Part shown: positions 1 to 5,476 of the stretch, one piece after another | Layout: each line of letters begins with the position of its first letter | Numbering within the stretch: position 1 is the stretch's first letter | Assembly (NCBI GenBank): GCA_017885385.1 | Contig: JAFNGF010000263.1 | Location: 1-5,476, forward strand | From: Planctomycetota bacterium | GTDB taxonomy: Bacteria > Planctomycetota > Phycisphaerae > Sedimentisphaerales > Anaerobacaceae | Length of the DNA: 5,476 nt | Direction: 5' to 3' | Notes under the pieces: model-generated | Told to the model about the DNA's origin: nothing | Seen by the model: the letters and a program-made list of their open reading frames with translations, nothing else | Databases searched by the model: none | Program-made: the position numbers and the translations under genes

Positions 1-586
1 CCTTAACAATCGGCACTTTATCCGCTTTCAGAAACAGCATCTGCTTGGTCTCTTCATGGGCGATGCCCTGCTCAAAGGCCTGCCCGTAATCCAGTAGCAC
101 CCTCGCCCTTGCAAAATCCTCGCCTGAGAAGTTCCGCAGCACTAAAAAGCTCTGCAAATCAACAGCGGTTTCTTTCTTATCCGCTACCGCCTTATAGGTA
201 ATCAGCCGGTCGATATTACTGAGTAGGTAGCTGATTCGCACCGCCTCTGCGTAGTCGCCGTCGCTGCTTATCTCCCAAACTAAGGCCGCTTCTCCCGGCG
301 GATAGCTAACAATCAAAAGGGTCACTTTATCCGCATGGTCCAGGGCTTGTAGCCGGATGGAATCCTCATCGATGCTGACGCCCTTCCAGGAGAAGTCCAC
401 CTGGTTAAGGCCTTTCTGTAGCGTCAGCACTCGCTCTTCTTCGATTAGTGTCGCCTGCGGATTATCCAGCCGAATAACCGTCGCCGCCCGCTCCGGCAGC
501 GCCACGAGCTTTATCCTCGCCTGGCAGATTCCGCTGCCAACAAAAAGCACCAGAATTACCGTTAGTTTGTTTGTTTTGCTTTTCAT
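1..586 (-). CDS. Secreted DUF4139-like protein, C-terminus cut off by window edge
   Basis: The reading frame opens at ATG 586 and stays open to the left edge, giving 195 residues without a stop, so the gene is partial. The start is backed by an AAGGAAAG ribosome binding site at 593-600, six bases upstream. Residues 1-23 form a Sec signal peptide: basic MKSKTNK, a hydrophobic core, then a CQA cleavage site. The cysteine does not sit in a proper lipobox, so I predict a soluble periplasmic or exported protein. The rest is beta-rich. Residues about 85-170 (VRISYLLSNIDRLITY, then FLVLRNFSGEDFARARVLL) resemble the DUF4139 pattern in which a strand pair is followed by N-x-[ST]-G-E-D-[WF]. The family has no firmly established function. 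The gene follows the HEAT-like gene by 35 bp and is probably its operon partner. Family assignment is by motif memory only; the coding call is strong. Confidence 0.8.
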   Translation of the reverse strand, partial: MKSKTNKLTVILVLFVGSGICQARIKLVALPERAATVIRLDNPQATLIEEERVLTLQKGLNQVDFSWKGVSIDEDSIRLQALDHADKVTLLIVSYPPGEAALVWEISSDGDYAEAVRISYLLSNIDRLITYKAVADKKETAVDLQSFLVLRNFSGEDFARARVLLDYGQAFEQGIAHEETKQMLFLKADKVPIVK

Positions 587-592
587 TGCAAT

Positions 593-600
593 CTTTCCTT
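593..600 (-). promoter_or_regulatory. Ribosome binding site of the DUF4139-like gene
   Basis: Reads AAGGAAAG on the minus strand, six bases before ATG 586. It fixes the start of a gene whose other end is not in the window. No terminator or promoter is apparent in the 35-bp gap between this gene and the one upstream, which supports co-transcription. Confidence 0.6.
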
Positions 601-621
601 TCCGTCAAACTATCAGTCCAA

Positions 622-1719
622 CTATTTTTCGAGCAGACCTTCATCCACCAAGATTCGCTCTATAATAGATCGCGTTTTCTTCTCCCAAGGCTCAACATCC
701 GGGGGCAAAGGCATCTCATAAGAGGCAATCAAGGGCCGTTTTATTTTCATACCGAGAATGCGACCAAGCCCTTCGAGGACGTCATGTCGAATCCATGCTT
801 TGCTATGGTCCACATATTCGTACAGGCGGCGAATGTCCTCTCGCGTCCCGACATTCTTCAGCGCTTCAATCGCAATGTAGACCCTCTGGTAATTGCTCGG
901 CGCTTTATCAATCAGAACTCTGTAGATAGGCAGATATGCTACTGCACGGTCAGTAAGATCCTTTTCCATTCCAAAGGAGCCACACATTGCGGACCATTGA
1001 ACGTCCTTATACATTTCCCAAAACAGATTGTCCTGCGAGACCGCTGAAAGATGATTTGCAAAATCATCAACAGCCTCGCTTATCCTTTCTGGTGTTGGCT
1101 TTAGTCGAAGCAAAGATGCTCGGGCTGCACGGCCGAGCCATTTATTCGCGGATTTGATATAAGGCACAAATATCTCGTCATCTTTTTCTGAGCCAAGCTG
1201 GCAAAGGAGCACGAGAACAAGTCCTTTTGCCACCTCGTTGTTGGTTTGGGAAAGGTAAGCCTTTAGCTCTTCGCAGACTTTCCTTGCGATAGAACTGCTA
1301 TCCTCATGGTGAATTTTGTTGTTTGTCGCAGGCAAGATTGCCCTCACATTATTTACAGCGGCTATTTTTCCCTTCGCCCTTTTAAGAACCACAAGCACAA
1401 CCTGGTTTTTGGCGAAGGGAATACCCAGGTCTTCCGGCCAAATTGGGGCGGGTGCTTCAACGTAAACTTCATCGGGAATTGCGCCGCTGTCACTTTTCAA
1501 GACCGTGACAACCTCCGCCTTAAAGGCAATCATCTCGAACCGTGACTTATCTACCCCAGTTACCCGCCCTTTCACAATGATTTCCGCATTTTTTATCAAT
1601 TGGTCAAATCGTCCAGCTCCCATTATCACCGCTCGGACAGGCCCATTCGCCAGCAGCAGCAGCACAGTTGCCAAGATTTTGCTTCTTGCAGGACTCACAG
1701 TGTAACTAACCTCTCTCAA
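622..1719 (-). CDS. Secreted protein with HEAT-like repeats
   Basis: A 365-residue protein if translated from TTG 1719, ending at TAG 622-624. Residues 8-30 (VSPARSKILATVLLLLANGP, ending VRA) look like a Sec signal peptide, so the protein is probably exported. Residues about 40-130 are beta-rich, with alternating segments such as EIIVKGRVTGV and FKAEVVTVLKS and a PIWPEDLGIPF loop. Residues about 140-330 are helical and HEAT-like; the clearest unit is about 278-322, with ALKNVGTREDIRRLYEYV followed by AWIRHDVLEGLGRI. HEAT-like repeats usually mediate protein contacts, and no catalytic motif is visible. The start is uncertain: TTG 1719 has AGGA eight bases upstream, while GTG 1698 gives a more compact signal peptide and has AGAGG eleven bases upstream. 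No ATG fits. It is probably co-transcribed with the DUF4139-like gene downstream. Function unknown. Confidence 0.8.
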   Translation of the reverse strand: MREVSYTVSPARSKILATVLLLLANGPVRAVIMGAGRFDQLIKNAEIIVKGRVTGVDKSRFEMIAFKAEVVTVLKSDSGAIPDEVYVEAPAPIWPEDLGIPFAKNQVVLVVLKRAKGKIAAVNNVRAILPATNNKIHHEDSSSIARKVCEELKAYLSQTNNEVAKGLVLVLLCQLGSEKDDEIFVPYIKSANKWLGRAARASLLRLKPTPERISEAVDDFANHLSAVSQDNLFWEMYKDVQWSAMCGSFGMEKDLTDRAVAYLPIYRVLIDKAPSNYQRVYIAIEALKNVGTREDIRRLYEYVDHSKAWIRHDVLEGLGRILGMKIKRPLIASYEMPLPPDVEPWEKKTRSIIERILVDEGLLEK

Positions 1720-1761
1720 GATTTAATTCCTACTTTGGCCCAGAGCTTTTTCACGCGCATC

Positions 1762-1767
1762 ATTATA
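1762..1767 (-). promoter_or_regulatory. Putative -10 box for the HEAT-like gene
   Basis: The minus strand reads a perfect TATAAT here, which would place the transcription start near 1755 and give a leader of about 36 bases before TTG 1719. No good -35 hexamer lies 16-18 bases upstream; a TTGGAT is present but only 14 bases away. The box would let the HEAT-like/DUF4139-like pair be transcribed independently of the isochorismatase/ThuA gene. One hexamer in a 216-bp gap can occur by chance. Confidence 0.35.
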
Positions 1768-1905
1768 TGTTGCCACCGCACATCCAAACGCCCAGTCACC
1801 TCTCGGCTCGGTCGTTGTCTTGAAACGAGCTTGCGTAGTGCTCTTTCTGTTGGTATAGACGCCCATCGTAGCCCGCCAGTTGACAGCCAAAAGTAAATTC
1901 TTGGT

Positions 1906-1930
1906 AAAATCCGCACGCGTCGGCGTATGC
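1906..1930 (-). terminator. Weak hairpin after the isochorismatase/ThuA gene
   Basis: Just past the TAA at 1936-1938 the minus strand has GCA-TA-CGC, a CGAC loop, then GCGTGC. This is a six-pair stem with a two-base bulge (1913-1930), followed by GGATTTT. The stem is short and the T tract is only four long, so this is a marginal intrinsic terminator at best. Confidence 0.2.
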
Positions 1931-1935
1931 TTTGC

Positions 1936-3552
1936 TTATCTTACGGCCTTTTCTTTCGGAACCGGCTTATCCATCGCCCAGAAAACCGCGTTTATAAGAA
2001 GCCGGCGGAACTGCGGATTGCCAAAGTCATCCGGATGCCCCAACGACGTGTAGAAAATACGGGCCTGCTTATACATATTTGTCCAGGCAACCGGCTCAGG
2101 CTTCTGGCCCGGTATGCTGCCTGTCAGCAGCAGTTGTGCTGAACCAGCCAGCGGACTGGTCTCGTACAGCGAACCGTTACTAACAAAGGGCGTTTTGACG
2201 CCAGATAGAATCGGGTGGTCCTGAGCAGCGGCGGCGGTTATGGTGGTCTGTGGTCCGCTGGTGTAGTGGCCGGTGTAGTTTCCGCCCAGCACATCGCGGT
2301 CGAACTCTCGCCATTCGACGTGATCTGGCGGGGTGCTGCCGCGCGTATCAAAGGCGTGACTGGCGGTTCGCAGCGCAAGCAGCGGTTTGCCTCCATCCAA
2401 ATAGTCGCGCAAGTGCTGCATCTGTCTGGCTGGAAACGCCCGCCGACGCGCAAATACCACCACAAGGTCAGCATCCACGAGCGATTCCATGCCGCAAATG
2501 TAATCGCGCTCTTTACTTTTTTCATCTGTGCCGCCTTGAAGTATCTGGCAAGATAAACCATATTCCATCTGCAGCTTCTGTGCAAAATCGGGCAGGGTTT
2601 CGGCGGCTTTGTACTCACTCTCGGCAGAAATAAAAACTATATGAGGGCGCGTATCAGCACTAAAACGAAACGCCGGCTGGTCGGTAAACAGCGTTGACGT
2701 AATTGTCGGGCATACAAATCTCTCGACGTGCTGAATTATCAGATCGGTGCCGGTAAAATGGCTAACGAAAGGCTTGGCGCGCGAGTTGTACATAGTATCG
2801 GTAAGGTCGCGCATGAGCACGACGTTTTTGCCGAACCTGGCCATATTGCGCAGGCCAAAGGGCCGACCGAGCACGCACATATTGGTGTGCACGCCCATAA
2901 GGATAACGTTTTTGACGCCGCGATGCTCCAGCAGATTCCAGATTTCTACGCCCGAATCACTGACAGCATCGGCGTCGCTAATTTCGATGGTGTTTATCTG
3001 CTTTTGCCAGGGTGAGCCTTCTTTGCACTTAGGCCGGCAGTCACAGCCGCCGTCGGAATGATCGATGGGATATCCTGCCTTTTCCTCTTCTTTGCCGATC
3101 CATTTACACCAGCTGCCGATGCCATCGGGCAGGTTTGCAGCTTTGGGCGCATTCTGGGCGTGCTTTCGAGCAGGATGGTTTTTGTAATGATCGACCGTAC
3201 CGCTGGGCGCGTGAATAATCAGCACCCCTTTATCGCGTGCTTTGTCGACAACCTTGTTGATTGCAGGCGCCAACTCTGCGACTCGGCTGGTTGCACCCTC
3301 GCACCAGTGCTTGTCCCACATATCGCAGATGATAATAGCGGTGTCAGAGGGATTCCATTCCAGTCTCTTGTACACTGCCGTGAATTTCCCGCTGCCGTCG
3401 GCAGTCTCTACGCGACTTCGGGCATCCAAAATTAGCGTATCTTCGGCGGAAGAAGTTTTCGGCTGGTCAGAGGCGATCAGAAAGGTACTTAGAAGCGTAA
3501 GCACAACCAGCAAGAAAACCGCGCCTGAGACTTTAGATTTGCTGATACTCAT
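1936..3552 (-). CDS. Exported isochorismatase-like / ThuA-like fusion protein
   Basis: A 538-residue two-domain protein. Residues 1-28 (MSISKSKVSG, then AVFLLVVLTLLSTFLIAS) are a signal peptide or membrane anchor. Residues about 68-285 resemble the isochorismatase-like cysteine hydrolases: IIICDMWDKHW carries the usual catalytic Asp (D77), and GVHTNMCVLGRPFGLRNM carries the nucleophile Cys (C226). The third canonical residue, a Lys, is not at the expected place; my alignment puts D193 there. A cysteine cluster (C170, C172, C176) is present. Residues about 302-530 resemble ThuA, a class I glutamine amidotransferase-like fold linked to sugar metabolism: ALRTASHAF, GHYTSGPQ, SLYETSPL, then PVAWTNMYKQARIFYTSLGH. 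Substrate unknown. The open frame extends further upstream to 3744, but only inside the SDR gene; ATG 3552 has TGGAG nine bases upstream and starts the signal peptide. It follows the SDR gene by 40 bp, probably as second gene of an operon. Confidence 0.9.
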   Translation of the reverse strand: MSISKSKVSGAVFLLVVLTLLSTFLIASDQPKTSSAEDTLILDARSRVETADGSGKFTAVYKRLEWNPSDTAIIICDMWDKHWCEGATSRVAELAPAINKVVDKARDKGVLIIHAPSGTVDHYKNHPARKHAQNAPKAANLPDGIGSWCKWIGKEEEKAGYPIDHSDGGCDCRPKCKEGSPWQKQINTIEISDADAVSDSGVEIWNLLEHRGVKNVILMGVHTNMCVLGRPFGLRNMARFGKNVVLMRDLTDTMYNSRAKPFVSHFTGTDLIIQHVERFVCPTITSTLFTDQPAFRFSADTRPHIVFISAESEYKAAETLPDFAQKLQMEYGLSCQILQGGTDEKSKERDYICGMESLVDADLVVVFARRRAFPARQMQHLRDYLDGGKPLLALRTASHAFDTRGSTPPDHVEWREFDRDVLGGNYTGHYTSGPQTTITAAAAQDHPILSGVKTPFVSNGSLYETSPLAGSAQLLLTGSIPGQKPEPVAWTNMYKQARIFYTSLGHPDDFGNPQFRRLLINAVFWAMDKPVPKEKAVR

Positions 3553-3561
3553 AATACTCGA

Positions 3562-3566
3562 CTCCA
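3562..3566 (-). promoter_or_regulatory. Ribosome binding site deciding the start of the isochorismatase/ThuA gene
   Basis: Reads TGGAG on the minus strand, nine bases before ATG 3552. It supports that ATG over the longer open frame, whose extra 64 codons mostly overlap the SDR gene in another frame. Confidence 0.6.
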
Positions 3567-3592
3567 GATATGTTCGTATAAAGACTTTGCCT

Positions 3593-4369
3593 CTACAGCA
3601 TAGCGAGCCAGCCGCCATCGACATACACAATCTGCCCGGTAACAAAGTCACTGGCTGGCGAGGCAAGAAAAACAGCCGTCCCCACAATATCTTCGGGCTT
3701 GCCCCATCTGCCAAGCGGGGTCTTGGAAAGCACCCATTTGTCAAAATCCTGGTCGGTCCACAGCGGCTTGGTAAGCTCCGTCTGAATGTAGCCCGGCCCG
3801 ATGGCGTTGACGTTTATGTGGTATTTAGCCCATTCTACAGCCAACGATTTTGTAAGCATAAGCAGGCCGCCTTTACTGCTCGCGTAGGGCGCGTTGGTAG
3901 CCCGCGCCGCATGGCACAACAATGAGCCGATGTTGATAATCTTGCCCGGTCTTGCGACTTGCTTTCGATGCCGGCAAAAAGCCTGCGAGATGAGAAACAC
4001 AGCAGTCAAATTCACCTGGATAACTCGCTGCCAGCTATCCAGGTCGGCCTGTTCAGCCGGCGCACGAGCGGTTGTCCCTGCACAATTGACCAGGATGTCT
4101 ACTCCTTTAGTTTCGCGGACTACGTTTTCGAATAGCGATTGTATGCCGTCTATATCTTCGAGATCAAAAGGAAAAGTCCAAACGCTTCTATCGCTGGTGG
4201 TTTTTTGAATTCGCTCTTTGGCGGTTTTAAGCCTGGCCTCGTCACGTGCTACAATCGCTATGTCGGCTCCATGCTCAGCCAAGGCTTTTGCCATTGCAAA
4301 GCCGATGCCTCTGCTGCCGCCGGTGACCAGGGCCGTCTTGCCAGATAAATCAAAAAGTCCAGCTTCCAT
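3593..4369 (-). CDS. Short-chain dehydrogenase/reductase, gluconate 5-dehydrogenase-like
   Basis: A 258-residue cytoplasmic oxidoreductase of normal length for a classical SDR. The nucleotide-binding motif TGGSRGIG lies at residues 16-23, and NCAG at 95-98 stabilises the central sheet. The catalytic tetrad is complete: N120, S149, Y162 and K166 (the last two in PYASSKGG). GPGYIQTEL at 191-199 and the C-terminal TGQIVYVDGGW are typical of the family. R20 and R42 (VARD) are basic residues at places that favour NADP(H), an inference. Overall pattern fits gluconate 5-dehydrogenase or 2-deoxygluconate 3-dehydrogenase type enzymes, but SDR substrates cannot be read from sequence. ATG 4369 starts just before the Rossmann fold; no clear Shine-Dalgarno sequence precedes it. 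It is the first gene of a likely two-gene unit with the isochorismatase/ThuA gene and is divergent from the MBL-fold gene. Confidence 0.92.
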   Translation of the reverse strand: MEAGLFDLSGKTALVTGGSRGIGFAMAKALAEHGADIAIVARDEARLKTAKERIQKTTSDRSVWTFPFDLEDIDGIQSLFENVVRETKGVDILVNCAGTTARAPAEQADLDSWQRVIQVNLTAVFLISQAFCRHRKQVARPGKIINIGSLLCHAARATNAPYASSKGGLLMLTKSLAVEWAKYHINVNAIGPGYIQTELTKPLWTDQDFDKWVLSKTPLGRWGKPEDIVGTAVFLASPASDFVTGQIVYVDGGWLAML

Positions 4370-4417
4370 AACGTGCTAATTAAACAAAAAAACGCCCGAA
4401 TAGCAAGGTTCAGGTGA

Positions 4418-4446
4418 TTGACCATTGGCGATTTTCTATTGATTAT
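4418..4446 (+). promoter_or_regulatory. Putative sigma70-type promoter for the MBL-fold gene
   Basis: TTGACC (4418-4423) and GATTAT (4441-4446) are separated by the ideal 17 bases and match consensus at five and four of six positions. The start would be near 4453, leaving about 44 bases of leader before ATG 4497, including the AAAAGGA ribosome binding site at 4484-4490. Found by eye only. Confidence 0.45.
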
Positions 4447-4471
4447 TCTTAGGGGCCTCTGCAATAATCAA
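4442..4471 (-). promoter_or_regulatory. Putative sigma70-type promoter for the SDR operon
   Basis: On the minus strand TTGATT (4466-4471) and AATAAT (4442-4447) are separated by 18 bases. They match the -35 and -10 consensus at four and five of six positions. Transcription would begin near 4435, giving a leader of about 65 bases. Its -10 box overlaps that of the opposite promoter. Found by eye only. Confidence 0.4.
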
Positions 4472-4496
4472 CTATCCACAATCAAAAGGACAAATT

Positions 4497-5195
4497 ATGT
4501 GCGAACAAAACGCACCCGTTTCAGCACTCGGTGTCGATGACTTGGCGATTAAAATCGTCTGCGACAATAACCCATACGCAAGCGAACTGAATACCGCATG
4601 GGGTTTCTCCGCGATGCTGACCGGCGCCGAGAAAACCATCCCGTTTGATACCGGCGGACTTAGCAGCCTTCTTGAAAAGAACCGCCAAGTAGCTGTCTAT
4701 GTGCCAAAATCATTTCCGAAAAACTTTAGGGAAAACGTCCAAAAAAAGGGGGCAAAGCTAATCGAGGTTAAGGAGCCTCTGAAGATTTGCCAAGATATTT
4801 ATTCCGCCGGCCAGCTCGGCAAACTGATAAAAGAGCAGTTCTTGATCATCCGAACAAAAGCCGGCTTGATCATAATGACAGGCTGTGCACATCCCGGCAT
4901 CCTAAAAATGGTAGAGGCTGCAAGAGATTCAGCCGACGGCGATATTCTTTTAGTGATGGGCGGCTTCCATCTGGAGTGGGCAACCACAGGCAAAATCCAA
5001 AAAGTCATCTCGGCTTTTAGGCAATTGCACGTGCAATATGTAGGCCCCTGCCATTGCTGCGGCCATAGAGCAAGAAGCTTATTTGAAAGATGCTACGGCA
5101 AAAACTACATAAACATCGGCGCCGGCAAAGTAATAGCTGTGGCCAAGCTGCCATCGCCAGGATACCGCGATGCTCAGTCGGGCGTGTGTGACTAA
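4497..5195 (+). CDS. Metallo-beta-lactamase-fold protein (COG1237-like) lacking the HxHxDH segment
   Basis: A 232-residue cytoplasmic protein (no signal peptide) resembling COG1237 hydrolases, some of which are annotated as 7,8-dihydropterin-6-methyl-4-(beta-D-ribofuranosyl)aminobenzene 5'-phosphate synthase-like. Family hallmarks are DNNPYASELNTAWGFSAML at 23-41, PFDTGG at 49-54, VYVPKSFP at 67-74, TGCAHPG at 128-134 with likely ligand H132, GGFHLE at 155-160, and PCHCCG at 184-189 with likely ligand H186. In the family about 30-35 residues, ending in the metal motif HGHWDHTGGL, separate FDTG from the helix that follows. Here FDTG runs straight into GLSSLLEKN, so the first metal-site histidines are gone while both flanks stay in frame. 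The product is probably inactive as a hydrolase, or is a sequence error. Start ATG 4497 has AAAAGGA six bases upstream. It is transcribed alone, divergently from the SDR operon. Fold call is strong; substrate is unknown. Confidence 0.85.
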   Translation: MCEQNAPVSALGVDDLAIKIVCDNNPYASELNTAWGFSAMLTGAEKTIPFDTGGLSSLLEKNRQVAVYVPKSFPKNFRENVQKKGAKLIEVKEPLKICQDIYSAGQLGKLIKEQFLIIRTKAGLIIMTGCAHPGILKMVEAARDSADGDILLVMGGFHLEWATTGKIQKVISAFRQLHVQYVGPCHCCGHRARSLFERCYGKNYINIGAGKVIAVAKLPSPGYRDAQSGVCD

Positions 5196-5205
5196 TTTTT
5201 CTGGT

Positions 5206-5241
5206 GGCTTATAACAACGTTTGTGACAGGATGTTATAGCC
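5206..5241 (+). terminator. Hairpin downstream of the MBL-fold gene
   Basis: GGCTTATAACA (5206-5216) pairs with TGTTATAGCC (5232-5241), a ten-pair stem with one bulged T and a 15-base loop, starting ten bases after the stop codon. No T tract follows, so it is not a standard intrinsic terminator, although its position suits transcript-end protection or factor-aided termination. Confidence 0.35.
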
Positions 5242-5243
5242 CA

Positions 5244-5386
5244 TTGTCATTGCGAGGGAGCCCTTCGACTGAGCTCAGGCCTGCCCTGAACGCAGTTGAA
5301 GGGGTAAACTCCGCGACCGAAGCAATCTATTCCATTGATAGTTTTGAGATTGCCACGCCCCGACAAGCCGGGGATCGCAATAACAA
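5244..5386. repeat. Composite palindromic intergenic repeat
   Basis: Outer arms TTGTCATTGCGA (5244-5255) and TCGCAATAACAA (5375-5386) are inverted repeats matching at 11 of 12 positions. Inside are three further hairpins: CCCTTCGACTG (5261-5271) with CAGTTGAAGGG (5293-5303), itself enclosing TCAGG/CCTGA; GCAATCT (5322-5328) with AGATTGC (5347-5353); and CCCCG (5358-5362) with CGGGG (5369-5373). From memory, the pieces CATTGCGAGG, GAAGCAATCT, GAGATTGCCACG and CCTTCGACTGAGCTCAGG recur as dispersed intergenic repeats in many environmental bacterial genomes. They encode no protein, and the mechanism of spread is unsettled. No other copy is in this window. Confidence 0.7.
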
Positions 5387-5476
5387 GGAACTGCCATAAA
5401 ATCCGGCCACACACAGGCAGTTGATTTTTTAGTGGAATATGGTTGTGTAGGTCTATTTTGTAGTGTAAACTGACTG
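5387..5476. other. Non-coding tail with no recognisable element
   Basis: The last 90 bases are AT-rich and contain short T runs and many TAG/TGA triplets. I see no open frame of note and no convincing promoter. A gene may begin beyond the right edge. Confidence 0.4.

Larger units (their letters stand above)
1723..1935 (-). other. Gap with an unrecognised open frame after the isochorismatase/ThuA stop codon
   Basis: Between two minus-strand genes lie 216 bases without a confident gene. Directly after the TAA at 1936-1938 the same frame stays open for 70 codons to TAA 1723-1725. It encodes TKNLLLAVNWRATMGVYTNR followed later by DWAFGCAVATYNDAREKALG, which reads like ordinary protein. An internal ATG in this frame would give 47 residues (MGVYTNRKSTT to GQSRN), but it lacks a convincing ribosome binding site. 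A second minus-strand frame, from GTG 1916 to a stop at 1716-1718, is also open for 66 codons but is rich in Arg and Trp and looks less protein-like. It could be a short gene, a decayed gene end, or chance. I do not recognise either frame. Confidence 0.3.

Noticed and set aside
571..1047. Plus-strand open frame of 158 codons
   Set aside because: It lies opposite the HEAT-like gene and the start of the DUF4139-like gene, with unconvincing composition; it is an antisense shadow.
1720..1935. tRNA or structured RNA in the gap
   Set aside because: Only short scattered complementarities were found, with no cloverleaf, acceptor stem or conserved TTC-arm sequence.
2238..2633. Open frames of about 126 codons on both strands
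   Set aside because: Both lie within the ThuA-like coding region in other frames and have Arg/Pro/Cys-rich shadow composition.
3553..3744. N-terminal extension of the isochorismatase/ThuA frame up to 3744
   Set aside because: It mostly overlaps the SDR gene in another frame, has no family homology that I can see, and the ATG at 3552 has a ribosome binding site and begins a signal peptide.
3242..3925. Plus-strand open frame of 227 codons
   Set aside because: It is antisense to the SDR and the isochorismatase/ThuA gene, both of which have clear family motifs on the other strand.
4385..4410. Possible intrinsic terminator (GGGCG followed by seven T on the minus strand)
   Set aside because: No complementary stem precedes the T run, and it sits in the leader of the SDR gene rather than after a gene.
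5441..5476. Possible promoter at the right edge (TTGTGT, 17 bases, TAAACT)
   Set aside because: The -35 match is poor and no gene is visible downstream inside the window.

Overview
The window carries four clearly supported protein genes on the minus strand (one cut by the left edge), one on the plus strand, and a right-hand intergenic stretch dominated by a composite palindromic repeat. No rRNA, tRNA, CRISPR array, transposase or phage gene is visible. Moderate GC, a secreted isochorismatase-like/ThuA-like fusion, a secreted HEAT-like protein and a DUF4139-like secreted protein together suggest an environmental planctomycete, perhaps from the Phycisphaerae. That assignment is inference from gene content only, because no marker gene is present.

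Layout from the left: (1) 1-586, minus, the N-terminal 195 residues of a secreted protein resembling DUF4139 proteins. (2) 622-1719, minus, a secreted protein with an N-terminal beta-rich region and C-terminal HEAT-like helical repeats, using a non-ATG start. It lies 35 bp upstream of gene 1, so the two are probably co-transcribed, and a perfect TATAAT box precedes them. (3) 1720-1935, a 216-bp gap with no confident gene but an odd open frame that continues directly after the stop of the next gene. (4) 1936-3552, minus, an exported two-domain protein (isochorismatase-like cysteine hydrolase plus ThuA-like domain). (5) 3593-4369, minus, a classical short-chain dehydrogenase/reductase placed 40 bp upstream of gene 4, probably the first gene of a two-gene operon. 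(6) 4370-4496, a divergent promoter region. (7) 4497-5195, plus, a metallo-beta-lactamase-fold protein of the COG1237 type that appears to have lost, in frame, the whole segment with the HxHxDH metal-binding motif. (8) 5196-5476, non-coding: a hairpin after gene 7, then a composite inverted-repeat element at 5244-5386, then about 90 bp with nothing recognisable.

The SDR and the isochorismatase/ThuA protein plausibly act in carbohydrate or carbohydrate-derivative metabolism, since ThuA-type and SDR genes often sit in sugar-utilisation loci, but no substrate can be read from the sequence. The HEAT-like and DUF4139-like proteins look like an exported pair of unknown function. The most noteworthy observations are the missing metal-binding segment in the MBL-fold gene, the composite repeat, and the apparent loss of the canonical catalytic lysine in the isochorismatase-like domain. 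I found no convincing new multi-gene system.
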